Source of the DNA: Ruegeria sp. EL01
Lineage (GTDB): Bacteria > Pseudomonadota > Alphaproteobacteria > Rhodobacterales > Rhodobacteraceae
DNA: 64,000 nucleotides
NCBI RefSeq assembly: GCF_900313035.1
Contig: NZ_OMPS01000037.1
Span: 1 to 64,000 of the forward strand
Direction: 5' to 3'
Positions 1-8,165 of this stretch are shown piece after piece (position 1 is the first letter of the stretch; each line of letters starts with the position of its first letter). The notes below the pieces were generated by a model, which searched no databases, was not told where the DNA came from, and saw only the letters and a list, made by a program, of their open reading frames with translations. The position numbers and the translations under genes are program-made.

Positions 1-2
1 GA

Positions 3-116
3 TCAGAGCGCCTCACCGGTGCCTTGCTCGACCGGCTGACCCACCATGTCAGCATCCTGGAGATGAACGGAGAAAGCTATCGTCTGGCACAGAGCAGGGC
101 TCGGCAGAACTCCTAA
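3..116 (+). CDS. istB: IstB-like transposition ATPase, C-terminal end (partial)
   Basis: Only the last 37 codons are inside the window, ending in TAA at 114-116. The translation contains ERLTGALLDRLTHHV and LEMNGESYRL, the same C-terminal block as the full IstB at 14811-15575. IstB proteins are AAA+ ATPases that help the IstA transposase select targets. The 5' part, including the Walker motifs, is upstream of the window. The C-terminus ends SRARQNS, differing from the other copy, which shows divergence. Confidence 0.9.
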   Translation, partial: SERLTGALLDRLTHHVSILEMNGESYRLAQSRARQNS

Positions 117-129
117 TACGCGGAAAAGA

Positions 130-196
130 TTGGTCCTGACGGACCAAGACGCCTTGGCAACCGCCAGCTATTTGGGAGCGCGTTTGCCAAGGCGTC
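130..196 (+). other. Paired stem-loops at the IS21 3' end (copy 1)
   Basis: Two perfect inverted repeats follow the istB stop. The first is 130-136 with 141-147 (7 bp, loop TGAC). The second is 148-160 with 184-196 (13 bp, 23-base loop containing GCTATTTG). No T-tract follows, so it is not a classic intrinsic terminator. The same two-hairpin layout occurs in the second IS21 copy at 15586-15651, with sequence changes that keep pairing. Confidence 0.75.
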
Positions 197-309
197 GGCC
201 ACCCAAGCAATGGACGACTTTTGCTCCGCCCCGTGGCAGAATTTTACTCCGCCGTTGACATTGGTGACAGTTGGCAATTATCTTTGCAGTAATTGATGAA
301 GCCCAAATT

Positions 310-1845
310 ATGACCCAAATACTTGTTACGCCTGACTCTCTTCAAGAAGCTCTTGATAAGGCTTCTGCAGGCGACAGAATTCAGTTGCAGGCTGGACGGT
401 ATGACGGAGTTTACACGATCAGCCGCCGCCGCGGGACAGAGCACAACAAAATTGTGATCGAACCAGCTCAAGATACCGACCCTACAGACTGTCAAATCAG
501 CCAACGCATGACTGCCGAAGAGTTTAGGCCAAAGTCCAACCGCCTGGCGCAAAGCTCTCTCGATCTCGGCTACAGCTTCCCTGGGCTCTATCCGTGGATT
601 GACGACGCGCGTCTGAGAGTTTTTCGCTGCGAGCACGTTACGGTTAGAGGCCTCTGCTTTCGTCAATCGTGGCCTACGCATATTTTTATCGACGCATCAC
701 GGGATGTCGTTGTCCAGGACTGCCGCTTCGAAGATGCCACATTCTGCATTGGTGCATTTGGGCCGACAACGCGAGATATCCTCGTCGAGCGTTGCACTTG
801 GACTCAGGACATCGTGCCCAATCGAATTTGGCATCAAATACCTTGGCACCGGATTCATGGCGCAACAGTCGACACAGCCGGCGATTATCGACTGTTTGAC
901 GGAGACTTTTTTCGATCCAACGAAATCTCTGGTGGAGTAACAATTCGACACTGTAAAATCAAAGCAGCCTTCAATGCAATTCACGGCTACAATACGTCGT
1001 TGCAGGCTCCGCTGAACAGAGATTTCAACATTTACCAAAACAGCTTCGAACAGATCCGTGACAACGTGTTCGAACCTGAAGATGGTGCTTCGAACTGGTG
1101 GTTTCACCACAATGATCTGGTGGATGTCCACAAGTGGTTTTCAATTGAATGCGTCACGCGTGGTCCCATGTTCATTTTTTCAAACATTGGGTCTTTCCGA
1201 ACTTGGCAAGGTTCAGACCCCTTGCCTGGTGACACAGATGAAAACACCGGGGGAGCAGTCTTTAAGGCCTTAAAGAAAGCGACGGACGCCAAAGGACCTT
1301 TCGACAGACTAAATGTGTTCCACAACAGCTTCCTCACAAGGTCGGCTTACATAAAGAAAGGCCTGCTGCCAGGGATGAACCACTTAAACAACGCCGTGTC
1401 CTATTCTCCTTCTTCTGGTGAACCGCCGAGAACGAAAGGTTTTTTTGGAAGTGTAGAGAAAGCGGAGTATCGGAAGAGGTTTACGTCCAGCTGGCAGAAG
1501 TGGAACATTCGGTTTGACGGTGATGTCATTGGATTTCCGGCCTTCGCCCAAGAGCTAAATCAGCCCATGTATCCGCTTGGTGCTGACATTGTCGAATGTG
1601 ATCCAATGTTCATTGGCCAGGGACGAAATGCCGCCGATTTCGAGTTGGCCGCAAATAGCCCAGCCAGAACTGCGTCGATACCAATGCATCTCCAGCTTCC
1701 ATCCAGCCAGTGGTCTTCCAACGGAGGAGACAACGTCGGAGCACTTCAAGGACCTCCAGGTTCACCCACATCAAACCGCTTCCCAGGACCATCATTTGCG
1801 CCAACTCTGGCCAAGCTGGATTACGAGACTTTTATGGGATCCTAA
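310..1845 (+). CDS. Right-handed parallel beta-helix protein
   Basis: About 511 residues from the ATG at 310. A TTG at 271 would add 13 residues and is the earliest possible start because TGA lies in frame at 265. The N-terminal stretch (a ' SLQEALDKASAGDRIQL' block followed by GRYDG) resembles the start of PL6-type and other PbH1-repeat proteins. The middle has repeated short strands such as VTVRGLCF, VVVQDCRF and ILVERCTW, typical of coils in a parallel beta-helix. No signal peptide is visible, so export is doubtful. The family includes polysaccharide lyases, but I cannot identify catalytic residues and do not assign a substrate. The gene is visibly AT-richer than its neighbours and starts only 50 bases after an IS end, so its original upstream region may have been replaced. 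Confidence 0.7.
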   Translation: MTQILVTPDSLQEALDKASAGDRIQLQAGRYDGVYTISRRRGTEHNKIVIEPAQDTDPTDCQISQRMTAEEFRPKSNRLAQSSLDLGYSFPGLYPWIDDARLRVFRCEHVTVRGLCFRQSWPTHIFIDASRDVVVQDCRFEDATFCIGAFGPTTRDILVERCTWTQDIVPNRIWHQIPWHRIHGATVDTAGDYRLFDGDFFRSNEISGGVTIRHCKIKAAFNAIHGYNTSLQAPLNRDFNIYQNSFEQIRDNVFEPEDGASNWWFHHNDLVDVHKWFSIECVTRGPMFIFSNIGSFRTWQGSDPLPGDTDENTGGAVFKALKKATDAKGPFDRLNVFHNSFLTRSAYIKKGLLPGMNHLNNAVSYSPSSGEPPRTKGFFGSVEKAEYRKRFTSSWQKWNIRFDGDVIGFPAFAQELNQPMYPLGADIVECDPMFIGQGRNAADFELAANSPARTASIPMHLQLPSSQWSSNGGDNVGALQGPPGSPTSNRFPGPSFAPTLAKLDYETFMGS

Positions 1846-2075
1846 ATCGCTTGCGAAGACGGCCCTAAGGCGACATCCAACAACCAGCTGAGATGCTGCG
1901 TTTGCATCCCGCTTTCCAGACATTCGCCGCGGGGGCGAAACTACTCCGATAGTAAACTCAACTCAGCCAGCGACAAATTACCCGATCCTGAAACGCCAGT
2001 GAACACTACAATCTGGTTCCGGGGGATGCTTAAAGATTGTTCCGGCGCGCTGCGCGGATGCGTTTGTTCTTCATG

Positions 2076-2648
2076 TTAGATCGCATCGTCCTTTCCGGCT
2101 GCTTGGCTCAGAATCCAGTCAACGCCGCGCAGAAAGTCGTCGATTGTCAGGGGATTGTTTTCTCCGCTTGAGGCCGAAAGCACAAAGCCATGCGCATAGT
2201 CGATTAGGAGGTGAACCAGGACATTGCCACCGTCGCTGTTCTTCAGCTGGTCCGTGCTGGGCTTTAGTTCCGCCGCCACAAGGGCGAGGTCCGCGCTCAT
2301 GAGCGTCACATCATTCAAGATCGCGCGCAGCAGATTGGCGTTCTTCAACGCATACCGGTAGTAGGCCGCCAGTATGCTACGGGCCCGTTTGACCGGGGAC
2401 CTCTCTTCGATGCCGTCTGCGACCCCCTTGAAGGCAAGCTCCACCAGATCGGTCAAAAGCTGTTTCTTGTTGCCAGCGTGATAGGTGACTGCCATCGGGC
2501 TGACGCCCAGCTGATCGGCAAGCACACGGAAAGACAGCGCATCGACATCGCCTTTCTGAACGATTGGCAGCGCAGTTCTAAGGATCACTTGCTTTGACAG
2601 GTGTTGCGACGATTTTACCGGTCGTCCAACGGACGCAACCTTGGTCAC
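2076..2648 (-). CDS. TetR/AcrR-family transcriptional regulator
   Basis: 190 residues. The N-terminal helix-turn-helix (about residues 35-72) contains LADQLGVSPMAVTYHAGNK, a TetR-type recognition region, followed by a helical ligand-binding domain of normal length. The start codon overlaps the stop of the upstream dihydrofolate-reductase-like gene (ATGA at 2645-2648), so the two are co-transcribed and translationally coupled. A 19-bp palindrome in front of the operon is the likely operator, which suggests autorepression relieved by an unknown ligand. The class is certain; the ligand is not known. Confidence 0.9.
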   Translation of the reverse strand: MTKVASVGRPVKSSQHLSKQVILRTALPIVQKGDVDALSFRVLADQLGVSPMAVTYHAGNKKQLLTDLVELAFKGVADGIEERSPVKRARSILAAYYRYALKNANLLRAILNDVTLMSADLALVAAELKPSTDQLKNSDGGNVLVHLLIDYAHGFVLSASSGENNPLTIDDFLRGVDWILSQAAGKDDAI

Positions 2649-3181
2649 CGTTTCACCTTGTATTCAAGATCCACCAGCCCGGACGGGAAGGCGGTCGATG
2701 ACACCAGATCCAGATCAATATCCGTGTCATTGGAGCCAAACAACCGGATGCCTTCGCCAAGAAGGATCGGCACGATGGATATTTTCATGTCCTCGATAAG
2801 CCCCGCCTGGATAAAGGACCGAATAATCGCGCCGCCATCGACATATGCCTGTTTCAAACCGCGCTTCTCCAACGAGGCCAACAGGGCTTTGGGCTCAAGT
2901 GTTGAAACCTCAACCCGGTCGCGCAGCTCCAAGGGAACGCCTTCTTCAGTCAGTTTGCGGCTCAGCACGATGCAGGGAATGGTATAGGGCCAGCCCCCAA
3001 AACCCAGCACCGTACGGAATGAGCCTGATCCCATGACGATCACATCCATGCGCTCCTGAAACTCTGCAAAGCCGTGATCTTCGTCTTGCGTCGCTTGCTT
3101 ATTCAGCCAGTCAAGCGCGTGGTCGGGTCTCGCAACAAATCCATCGAGGCTCATGGCCATCATGATGTGCCCGGTTGTCAT
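2645..3181 (-). CDS. Dihydrofolate reductase-like (RibD C-terminal domain) protein
   Basis: 178 residues of the RibD_C/DHFR-like fold. Visible blocks are MMAMSLDGFVARPD at the start, VIVMGSGSFRTV in the middle, and AYVDGGAIIRSFIQAGLIED followed by PILLGEGIRLF, the usual NADPH-binding and C-terminal signatures. Such stand-alone proteins are often annotated as dihydrofolate reductases, but most have unproved substrates. It is first in an operon with the TetR regulator. A GGAG lies a few bases before the ATG, and the palindrome at 3204-3222 sits 22 bases upstream. Likely a reductase induced by the TetR ligand. Confidence 0.88.
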   Translation of the reverse strand: MTTGHIMMAMSLDGFVARPDHALDWLNKQATQDEDHGFAEFQERMDVIVMGSGSFRTVLGFGGWPYTIPCIVLSRKLTEEGVPLELRDRVEVSTLEPKALLASLEKRGLKQAYVDGGAIIRSFIQAGLIEDMKISIVPILLGEGIRLFGSNDTDIDLDLVSSTAFPSGLVDLEYKVKR

Positions 3182-3203
3182 ATCGGTGTCTCCGTGGGTC
3201 CTA

Positions 3204-3222
3204 ATTTATACGGCGTATAAAT
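3204..3222. promoter_or_regulatory. Palindromic TetR-type operator
   Basis: ATTTATACG-G-CGTATAAAT is a perfect 9+1+9 inverted repeat, 22 bases upstream of the dihydrofolate-reductase-like ATG. Length, symmetry and position fit the operator of the TetR protein encoded in the same operon. The right arm contains TATAAAT, so binding would probably cover the promoter. Binding itself is inferred. Confidence 0.7.
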
Positions 3223-3253
3223 ATAGAGCCTATGACGTTCAAGTCGAATGTGG

Positions 3254-4126
3254 TCAGGATTGGGCTCTCAGCCAGGCCGAGAATGTAGCCACGGCGTCCG
3301 TTGCAACGGTGCCGTTCGGCTGAACCAGAAAGTACCCGTAGTCGGGAAGTTCAATTTCTGACAACCGGAACAGCAGTTGCGCCTCCAGGTCGGCCGACAC
3401 CAGGTCATCCATCAAGGCAATCCCTTGCCCGTTGATGACAGCCTGTACCCGAACGTTGGGGTCGGGGACGATCAACACATCTTGACGCGTCTGCTGGGGC
3501 AGACATGCGGCGGTCAGCCAATCGGACCAGGCATTGCTGTCGTCCCGGTCTCTGAGCAATGTGAGCTGTGATATCGCCACGCCCATTCCTAATGCCTCAA
3601 CTTTTTGAGCCACAGAAGAGTTCCCGACGGGATAGGGCGACAATGACATTAAGGGGGTCACCACGCCTTCCCCCCAATCTCCATTCCCCCACCTGATCGC
3701 CACATCAACCTGCTGCATTTCCCGCTCAGAAAACTGGATCATCGGCTGAATGCGCAGCTGCACATCCGGGTGGCGCTGCAAAAAGGTCATCAGACGCGGG
3801 GACAGCCATCGCGCTGCGAAATAGGTCGACACTCCAACAGTCAGGGATCGCGATGCGCGCCCCTTCATCTCCAGAATATCAGCTTCGATTTCCTGATAAC
3901 GGGTCTGGCAAGCCGCCAGCAGCCTCAACCCTTCATCCGTCAGGGTAACGCCGCGTGTCGTGCGGCGGAACAGGGCCATCCCCAGATCAGCTTCAAGCGT
4001 CTTGATCTGATAGCTAATCGCACCCTTGGTCATGTTCAGCGCTGCGGCAGCGTCCGAGAAACTGGAATGCCGGGCGATCTCAGCGAACAACCTGAGCAGG
4101 TCATGATGGCGAAAGTGTCGGCGCAT
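3254..4126 (-). CDS. LysR-family transcriptional regulator
   Basis: 290 residues from the ATG at 4126, chosen because the domain begins with MRRHFRHHDLLRLFAEIARH; the open frame extends 24 codons further but those residues do not belong to the fold. The winged helix-turn-helix (about 5-64) includes SFSDAAAALNMTKGAISYQIK, and the rest matches the LysR substrate-binding domain of the GcvA-like subgroup. It is transcribed divergently from the MttB-like/GcvT-like pair, with 107 bases between the starts, the usual arrangement for an activator of the divergent genes. The inducer is unknown, perhaps a methylated amine. Confidence 0.9.
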   Translation of the reverse strand: MRRHFRHHDLLRLFAEIARHSSFSDAAAALNMTKGAISYQIKTLEADLGMALFRRTTRGVTLTDEGLRLLAACQTRYQEIEADILEMKGRASRSLTVGVSTYFAARWLSPRLMTFLQRHPDVQLRIQPMIQFSEREMQQVDVAIRWGNGDWGEGVVTPLMSLSPYPVGNSSVAQKVEALGMGVAISQLTLLRDRDDSNAWSDWLTAACLPQQTRQDVLIVPDPNVRVQAVINGQGIALMDDLVSADLEAQLLFRLSEIELPDYGYFLVQPNGTVATDAVATFSAWLRAQS

Positions 4127-4233
4127 ATCAAGCTTGTACAAAAATTTTGAACGCAATGGCCAGAAAATTTCGATTTTCAACTGCGCGGCAAACGCCAATC
4201 CTGCTGGGGAACAAATGAATCGGAGTTTCGCGT

Positions 4234-5796
4234 TTGAGTGCTTTGAACATCACCACGGACTTCTCGATACCAGCAGTGCGCCGCAGCCGTTCCCGTCGAA
4301 ATCGACCGTCATGTCGCGACACGGTGTCTCCAGGCGCTCCATTCACGACGCGAAAAATCCCTGCATACGCGATGCTGAACTATGCGGCTTTGGCGCGGAT
4401 CGAAGATCAGGCGGACTGGATTCTGAGCAAGATAGGCGTCGAATTCCGGGGGGATCATGAAGCGCTCGAATTGATTGCCGCGTCCGGTGCCCAAGTCGAT
4501 GGTGAGCGCGTCAGGTTTGAGCCCGGGCATGCGCGCAACATTTGCGCCACGGCTCCGTCCGAGTTCAAGCTGCACAGTCGGGATCCGGCCAGGACCGTGA
4601 CCCTCGGCGGAGACAATATTGTCCTGATGCCGGGATACGGGTCACCCTTTGTCAGCGATCTGACCAATGGCAGGCGATACGCCACGCTCGAAGACTTCCG
4701 GAACTTCGTAAAACTCACCTACAGCTCCCCTGCGCTGCATCATTCCGGCGGCACGGTGGTCGAGCCAACGGATGTGCCGGTGAACAAGCGGCATCTGGAC
4801 ATGTTGTTGGCCCACCTCACCCTGTCGACCAAACCCTTCATGGGGTCGGTCACTGCACCTTACCGCGCTCATGACAATATCGAAATGGCGCGATTGGTCT
4901 TTGGACGCGACTTCATGAACCGCAACGCCGTCATGCAGGCCAATATCAACGTCAACTCTCCGCTCGTGTTCGATGACACCATGTCCTCCGCGCTCCGCAT
5001 CTATGCCGAAGCAAACCAGTGCGTGTGCGTCTCTCCGGCGATTTTCGCTGGGGCCATGGGGCCGCTCTCGCCTGCGGCAGTGGCAGCCCAAACGCTGGCC
5101 GAAGCGATGGTCGGCATCGCCCTGACACAGCTTGTCCGCCCCGGTTGCCCGGTTGTCATGGGGTCGTTTCATTCCAGCATGAACCTGCGCACGGGTGCGC
5201 TGACCTTCGGATCGGCAGAAGCGAACATGGTCACCATGGCACTGTCGCAACTGGGGCGCAGGCTCCGCGTTCCGGTGCGTTCAGGCGGCGGACAAATCAC
5301 AGCATCCAACGCCCCCGACGGGCAGGCGATGCAGGACAGTACGGGGGCCATGTGGTCCACCCTTCTGTCCGGCGCGCATCAGGTCTGGCATGCGGCGGGT
5401 TGGCTAGAAGGCGGGTTGGTCATGTCCTACGAGAAGTTCATCATGGACGTAGATCACTGCGGCGCGATGCTGAAACTGTTGCAGGGTTTTGAAGTCGACG
5501 ACGAAGCCTTCGGCCGCGATGCCTATCTCGAAACCCGCCCGGGCGAGAATTTCCTCTCCACCAGCCACACGCTGCGCCACTACAGATCGGCGAATTTTGA
5601 ACCACAAATCCCGGATGCCGGTCCTTTCGAGACCTGGACAGAGAACGGCGCGCTCACGTCGGACCAACGCGCCACGGCGCGGTGGCGTCAGATGCTGGAC
5701 AACTATCAACAGCCCGAAATCAACCCCGGCATCCAGACCGCGCTCGAAGACTTCGTGTCCGAGCGCAAGGCAGGCGTGCCGGACCAATGGTACTAG
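4234..5796 (+). CDS. Trimethylamine methyltransferase-family (MttB-like) protein
   Basis: 520 residues starting at TTG with GGAG eight bases upstream; no in-frame ATG gives a better start before the conserved region at about residue 40. The sequence aligns in style with the MttB/COG5598 superfamily (LMPGYGSPFVSDL, NINVNSPLVFDD, GSFHSSMNLRTGA, SGGGQITASNAPDGQAMQDS). The frame is uninterrupted, so there is no UAG/pyrrolysine position and it belongs to the non-pyrrolysine branch, of which the glycine betaine methyltransferase MtgB is a characterised member. These enzymes pass a methyl group from a quaternary amine to a corrinoid protein. The next gene encodes a GcvT-like folate enzyme that could receive the methyl group, but no corrinoid protein is encoded nearby. 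Substrate is inferred only. Confidence 0.88.
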   Translation: MSALNITTDFSIPAVRRSRSRRNRPSCRDTVSPGAPFTTRKIPAYAMLNYAALARIEDQADWILSKIGVEFRGDHEALELIAASGAQVDGERVRFEPGHARNICATAPSEFKLHSRDPARTVTLGGDNIVLMPGYGSPFVSDLTNGRRYATLEDFRNFVKLTYSSPALHHSGGTVVEPTDVPVNKRHLDMLLAHLTLSTKPFMGSVTAPYRAHDNIEMARLVFGRDFMNRNAVMQANINVNSPLVFDDTMSSALRIYAEANQCVCVSPAIFAGAMGPLSPAAVAAQTLAEAMVGIALTQLVRPGCPVVMGSFHSSMNLRTGALTFGSAEANMVTMALSQLGRRLRVPVRSGGGQITASNAPDGQAMQDSTGAMWSTLLSGAHQVWHAAGWLEGGLVMSYEKFIMDVDHCGAMLKLLQGFEVDDEAFGRDAYLETRPGENFLSTSHTLRHYRSANFEPQIPDAGPFETWTENGALTSDQRATARWRQMLDNYQQPEINPGIQTALEDFVSERKAGVPDQWY

Positions 5797-5808
5797 AAAG
5801 GAAGACCC

Positions 5809-6900
5809 ATGACCGACGAACTCAGCCGCACATCCGCCCTCGCATCGCGCCACGCAGCGCTTGGTTCAGGATTGGAGGACTGGAACGGCATGGGTACGGC
5901 CTGGACCTATAACTCGGATCCCAACGATGAGCACGATGCGGTCCGTGAACGGGCCGGTATGTTCGACATGACTCCCCTGAAGAAAGTGTTCGTTCGAGGC
6001 CCCGAAGCCCTGGATGTGTTGGATCATCTCACCACGCGCGATCTGTCCAAAGTTGGACCGGGCAAGGCAGCCTACCTTTGCGTTCTGACGGATCAGGGCG
6101 GGATCGCCGACGATGCGATCGTGTCGAACAATGGCGGCAACGAATGGATGATCGTGCACGGGTCCGGCGACACTATGGCGCTTCTTGAAGCTTCGGCAGC
6201 GGGTCGCGACGTTCAGATCATCTTTACCGACGATCTGCATGACCTTTCGGTGCAGGGCCCCGCCTCTCTGGAGATCCTGAACGCCCACACGGATATCGAC
6301 CTGGCCGAACTGACCTATTTCGAACACGCGCCAGCGGTTCTGTTCGGCCATCCGTGCCGCATCTCGCGCACGGGTTATTCCGGCGAACGCGGCTACGAGA
6401 TCTTCGCAGACGGGACAGTGATTACGGATATCTGGGACAAGCTCGTGCAGGAGGGCGTCATGCCCTGTTCCTTTACTGCTCTGGACAAGGTGCGTATCGA
6501 AGCCGGGCTGTTGTTTTATGGCTATGATATGACCAAGGGCAACACCCCATGGGAGGTCGGCCTTGAGTTCACCGTCAGCACAACCAAGGCCGATTATCGC
6601 GGAAAAGCGGCCGTCGTGGCGGCAAAGGGGGCCGAAAAAGTAAACAATGTGTGCCTGGAAATAAATCACCCCGACATTGTGGCCGGTGGTGAATTGCTAT
6701 CATTGGATGGTGAACCTGTCGGCGTAATCAACAGCCCCTGCTACTCACACCGGATGGGTAAATCCCTTGCCCTTGCGCATGTTGTTCCAGGACTGGCCGT
6801 TGGAACGACGCTGGCCGTGTCAGGCGATGGCCTGAACACGCAAGCAACCATCGCAGCAAGCCCCATCTACGATCCAAAGAAACTTCGCACCCACGAATAG
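5809..6900 (+). CDS. GcvT-like aminomethyltransferase (folate-binding)
   Basis: 363 residues with the glycine-cleavage T-protein fold: AGMFDMTPLKKVFVRGPEALDVLDHL, DLSVQGPASLEIL, RTGYSGERGYEIF and ALDKVRIEAGLLFYGYD in the expected order, then a C-terminal barrel domain. AGGAAG precedes the ATG, 12 bases after the MttB-like stop, so the two form an operon. True GcvT needs GcvH/GcvP, which are not here. Roseobacter genomes carry several stand-alone T-like proteins acting on methylated compounds. Together with its neighbour it probably moves one-carbon units from a methylated amine to tetrahydrofolate. The pairing is seen; the reaction is inferred. Confidence 0.88.
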   Translation: MTDELSRTSALASRHAALGSGLEDWNGMGTAWTYNSDPNDEHDAVRERAGMFDMTPLKKVFVRGPEALDVLDHLTTRDLSKVGPGKAAYLCVLTDQGGIADDAIVSNNGGNEWMIVHGSGDTMALLEASAAGRDVQIIFTDDLHDLSVQGPASLEILNAHTDIDLAELTYFEHAPAVLFGHPCRISRTGYSGERGYEIFADGTVITDIWDKLVQEGVMPCSFTALDKVRIEAGLLFYGYDMTKGNTPWEVGLEFTVSTTKADYRGKAAVVAAKGAEKVNNVCLEINHPDIVAGGELLSLDGEPVGVINSPCYSHRMGKSLALAHVVPGLAVGTTLAVSGDGLNTQATIAASPIYDPKKLRTHE

Positions 6901-7094
6901 AGGAGTCGTTGTCAGTTGCTGTAGAGCGCGGCCCGAAGCCGCCGCTCAACGGCACTAGTCAAGCCGCATTGCAAAACGCCAAAGCAGACGTTGCCAACAC
7001 AGCAGGTCTATGAAGTTGACCTATTCCTGTTCCTGACCCTAAGCACATTTTCTAAGCAAGTTCTGATCGTATGGGCCCCTCATTCTCAAAATTC

Positions 7095-7124
7095 TTGACC
7101 AAATGATAAAATTACGTGTTACTT
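7095..7124 (+). promoter_or_regulatory. Putative promoter of the nucleobase-uptake operon
   Basis: TTGACC at 7095-7100 could be a -35 box, with TTACTT at 7119-7124 as a weak -10 after 18 bases. The stretch is AT-rich in an otherwise GC-rich region and lies 28 bases before the first gene of the operon. The -10 match is poor. Confidence 0.3.
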
Positions 7125-7151
7125 AGCGTCAATTGCCACGGGGAGGACATC

Positions 7152-8159
7152 ATGAAAACATCACTATTTCTCAACCGCCGCCAATTTCTGATGACGACCG
7201 CAGCGTCGTCACTTTTGCTTGGGGCTGGTCGCGTTGCTGCCGCAGAACCGATCAAAACCGCCGGGATCTATACCGTGCCCGTCGAGCAGCAATGGGTCAG
7301 CCGCATCCACAACGCCGCGCTGACGGCACAGGATCGCGGGGATATTTCCTATTTCTTCTCAGAGAACGTCAGCAACACGGACTACGCCCGTGTGATCCGC
7401 GAATATGCCGAGGCGGGCAACAAGCTGATTATCGGCGAGGTATTTGGCGCCGAACAAGAGGCGCGAGAAGTCGCCGCAGAATATCCCGACGTTGCCTTCC
7501 TGATGGGCTCAAGCTTCAAGGAAGACCCGGCGCTGCCTAATTTTGCGGTTTTTGACAACTATATCCAGGACGCATCTTACTTGTCCGGTATCATTGCCGG
7601 CTCCATGACCGAGACGGGCAATATCGGCATGGTTGGCGGCTTTCCAATCCCGGAAGTGAATCGCCTGATGCATGCCTTCATGGCCGGTGCACGTGAGATG
7701 AACCCAGACATCACCTTCCAGGTCAGCTTTATCGGTAGCTGGTTTGACCCGCCAAAAGCCAAGGAAACGGCCTTTGCAATGATCGAAAACGGCGCGGATA
7801 TCTTGTATGCTGAACGTTTCGGCGTTTCCGACGCCGCTAAGGAAAAGGGCATTCTTGCAATTGGCAACGTGATCGACACGCAGCCGGAATATCCTGACAC
7901 CGTGGTCGCCTCGGCGATTTGGCATTTTGAACCAACCCTGGATAAGGCCATTGCCGAAGTGCAGGCCGGTAGCTTTACAGCCGCTGACTACGGCATCTAC
8001 TCCTTTATGAATCAGGGCGGAACCTCCCTGGCACCCTTGGGCACATTCGACGGCAAGGTACCCGCACCGGCGCTTGACCTTGTCAAGAAACGCGAGGCCG
8101 AAATCAAATCGGGTGCATTCTCTGTGACCATCAACGACGACGAACCGACGTCGTCATAA
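7152..8159 (+). CDS. BMP-family ABC transporter substrate-binding protein
   Basis: 335 residues from the ATG at 7152, preceded by GGGGAGGA; this start gives a proper leader, unlike an upstream in-frame start at 7116. The N-terminus NRRQFLMTTAASSLLLGAG with cleavage near AAA has a twin-arginine-like pair and suggests Tat or Sec export to the periplasm. The mature part is of the BMP (basic membrane protein/PnrA-like) family, which binds purine nucleosides or related ligands: FDNYIQDASYLSGIIAGSM and IGMVGGFPIPEVNRL are typical. It is the first gene of an operon with the matching ATPase and two permeases. Confidence 0.9.
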   Translation: MKTSLFLNRRQFLMTTAASSLLLGAGRVAAAEPIKTAGIYTVPVEQQWVSRIHNAALTAQDRGDISYFFSENVSNTDYARVIREYAEAGNKLIIGEVFGAEQEAREVAAEYPDVAFLMGSSFKEDPALPNFAVFDNYIQDASYLSGIIAGSMTETGNIGMVGGFPIPEVNRLMHAFMAGAREMNPDITFQVSFIGSWFDPPKAKETAFAMIENGADILYAERFGVSDAAKEKGILAIGNVIDTQPEYPDTVVASAIWHFEPTLDKAIAEVQAGSFTAADYGIYSFMNQGGTSLAPLGTFDGKVPAPALDLVKKREAEIKSGAFSVTINDDEPTSS

Positions 8160-8165
8160 CCACCC

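Larger units (their letters stand above)
1..260 (+). mobile_element. IS21-family element, right end only
   Basis: The first 260 bases match, at roughly 85% by eye over the coding part, the 3' end of the complete IS21-family element at 13207-15713. They hold the last codons of istB, two stem-loops, and the terminal inverted repeat ending in GCCGTTGACA at 260. Both copies have near-identical tips but differ in the coding part, so they are related elements rather than recent duplicates. The left part lies outside the window, so completeness cannot be judged. Confidence 0.85.

Noticed and set aside
4234..5796. Pyrrolysine-containing trimethylamine methyltransferase
   Set aside because: No in-frame TAG is present and no pyl genes are nearby; it belongs to the non-pyrrolysine branch.
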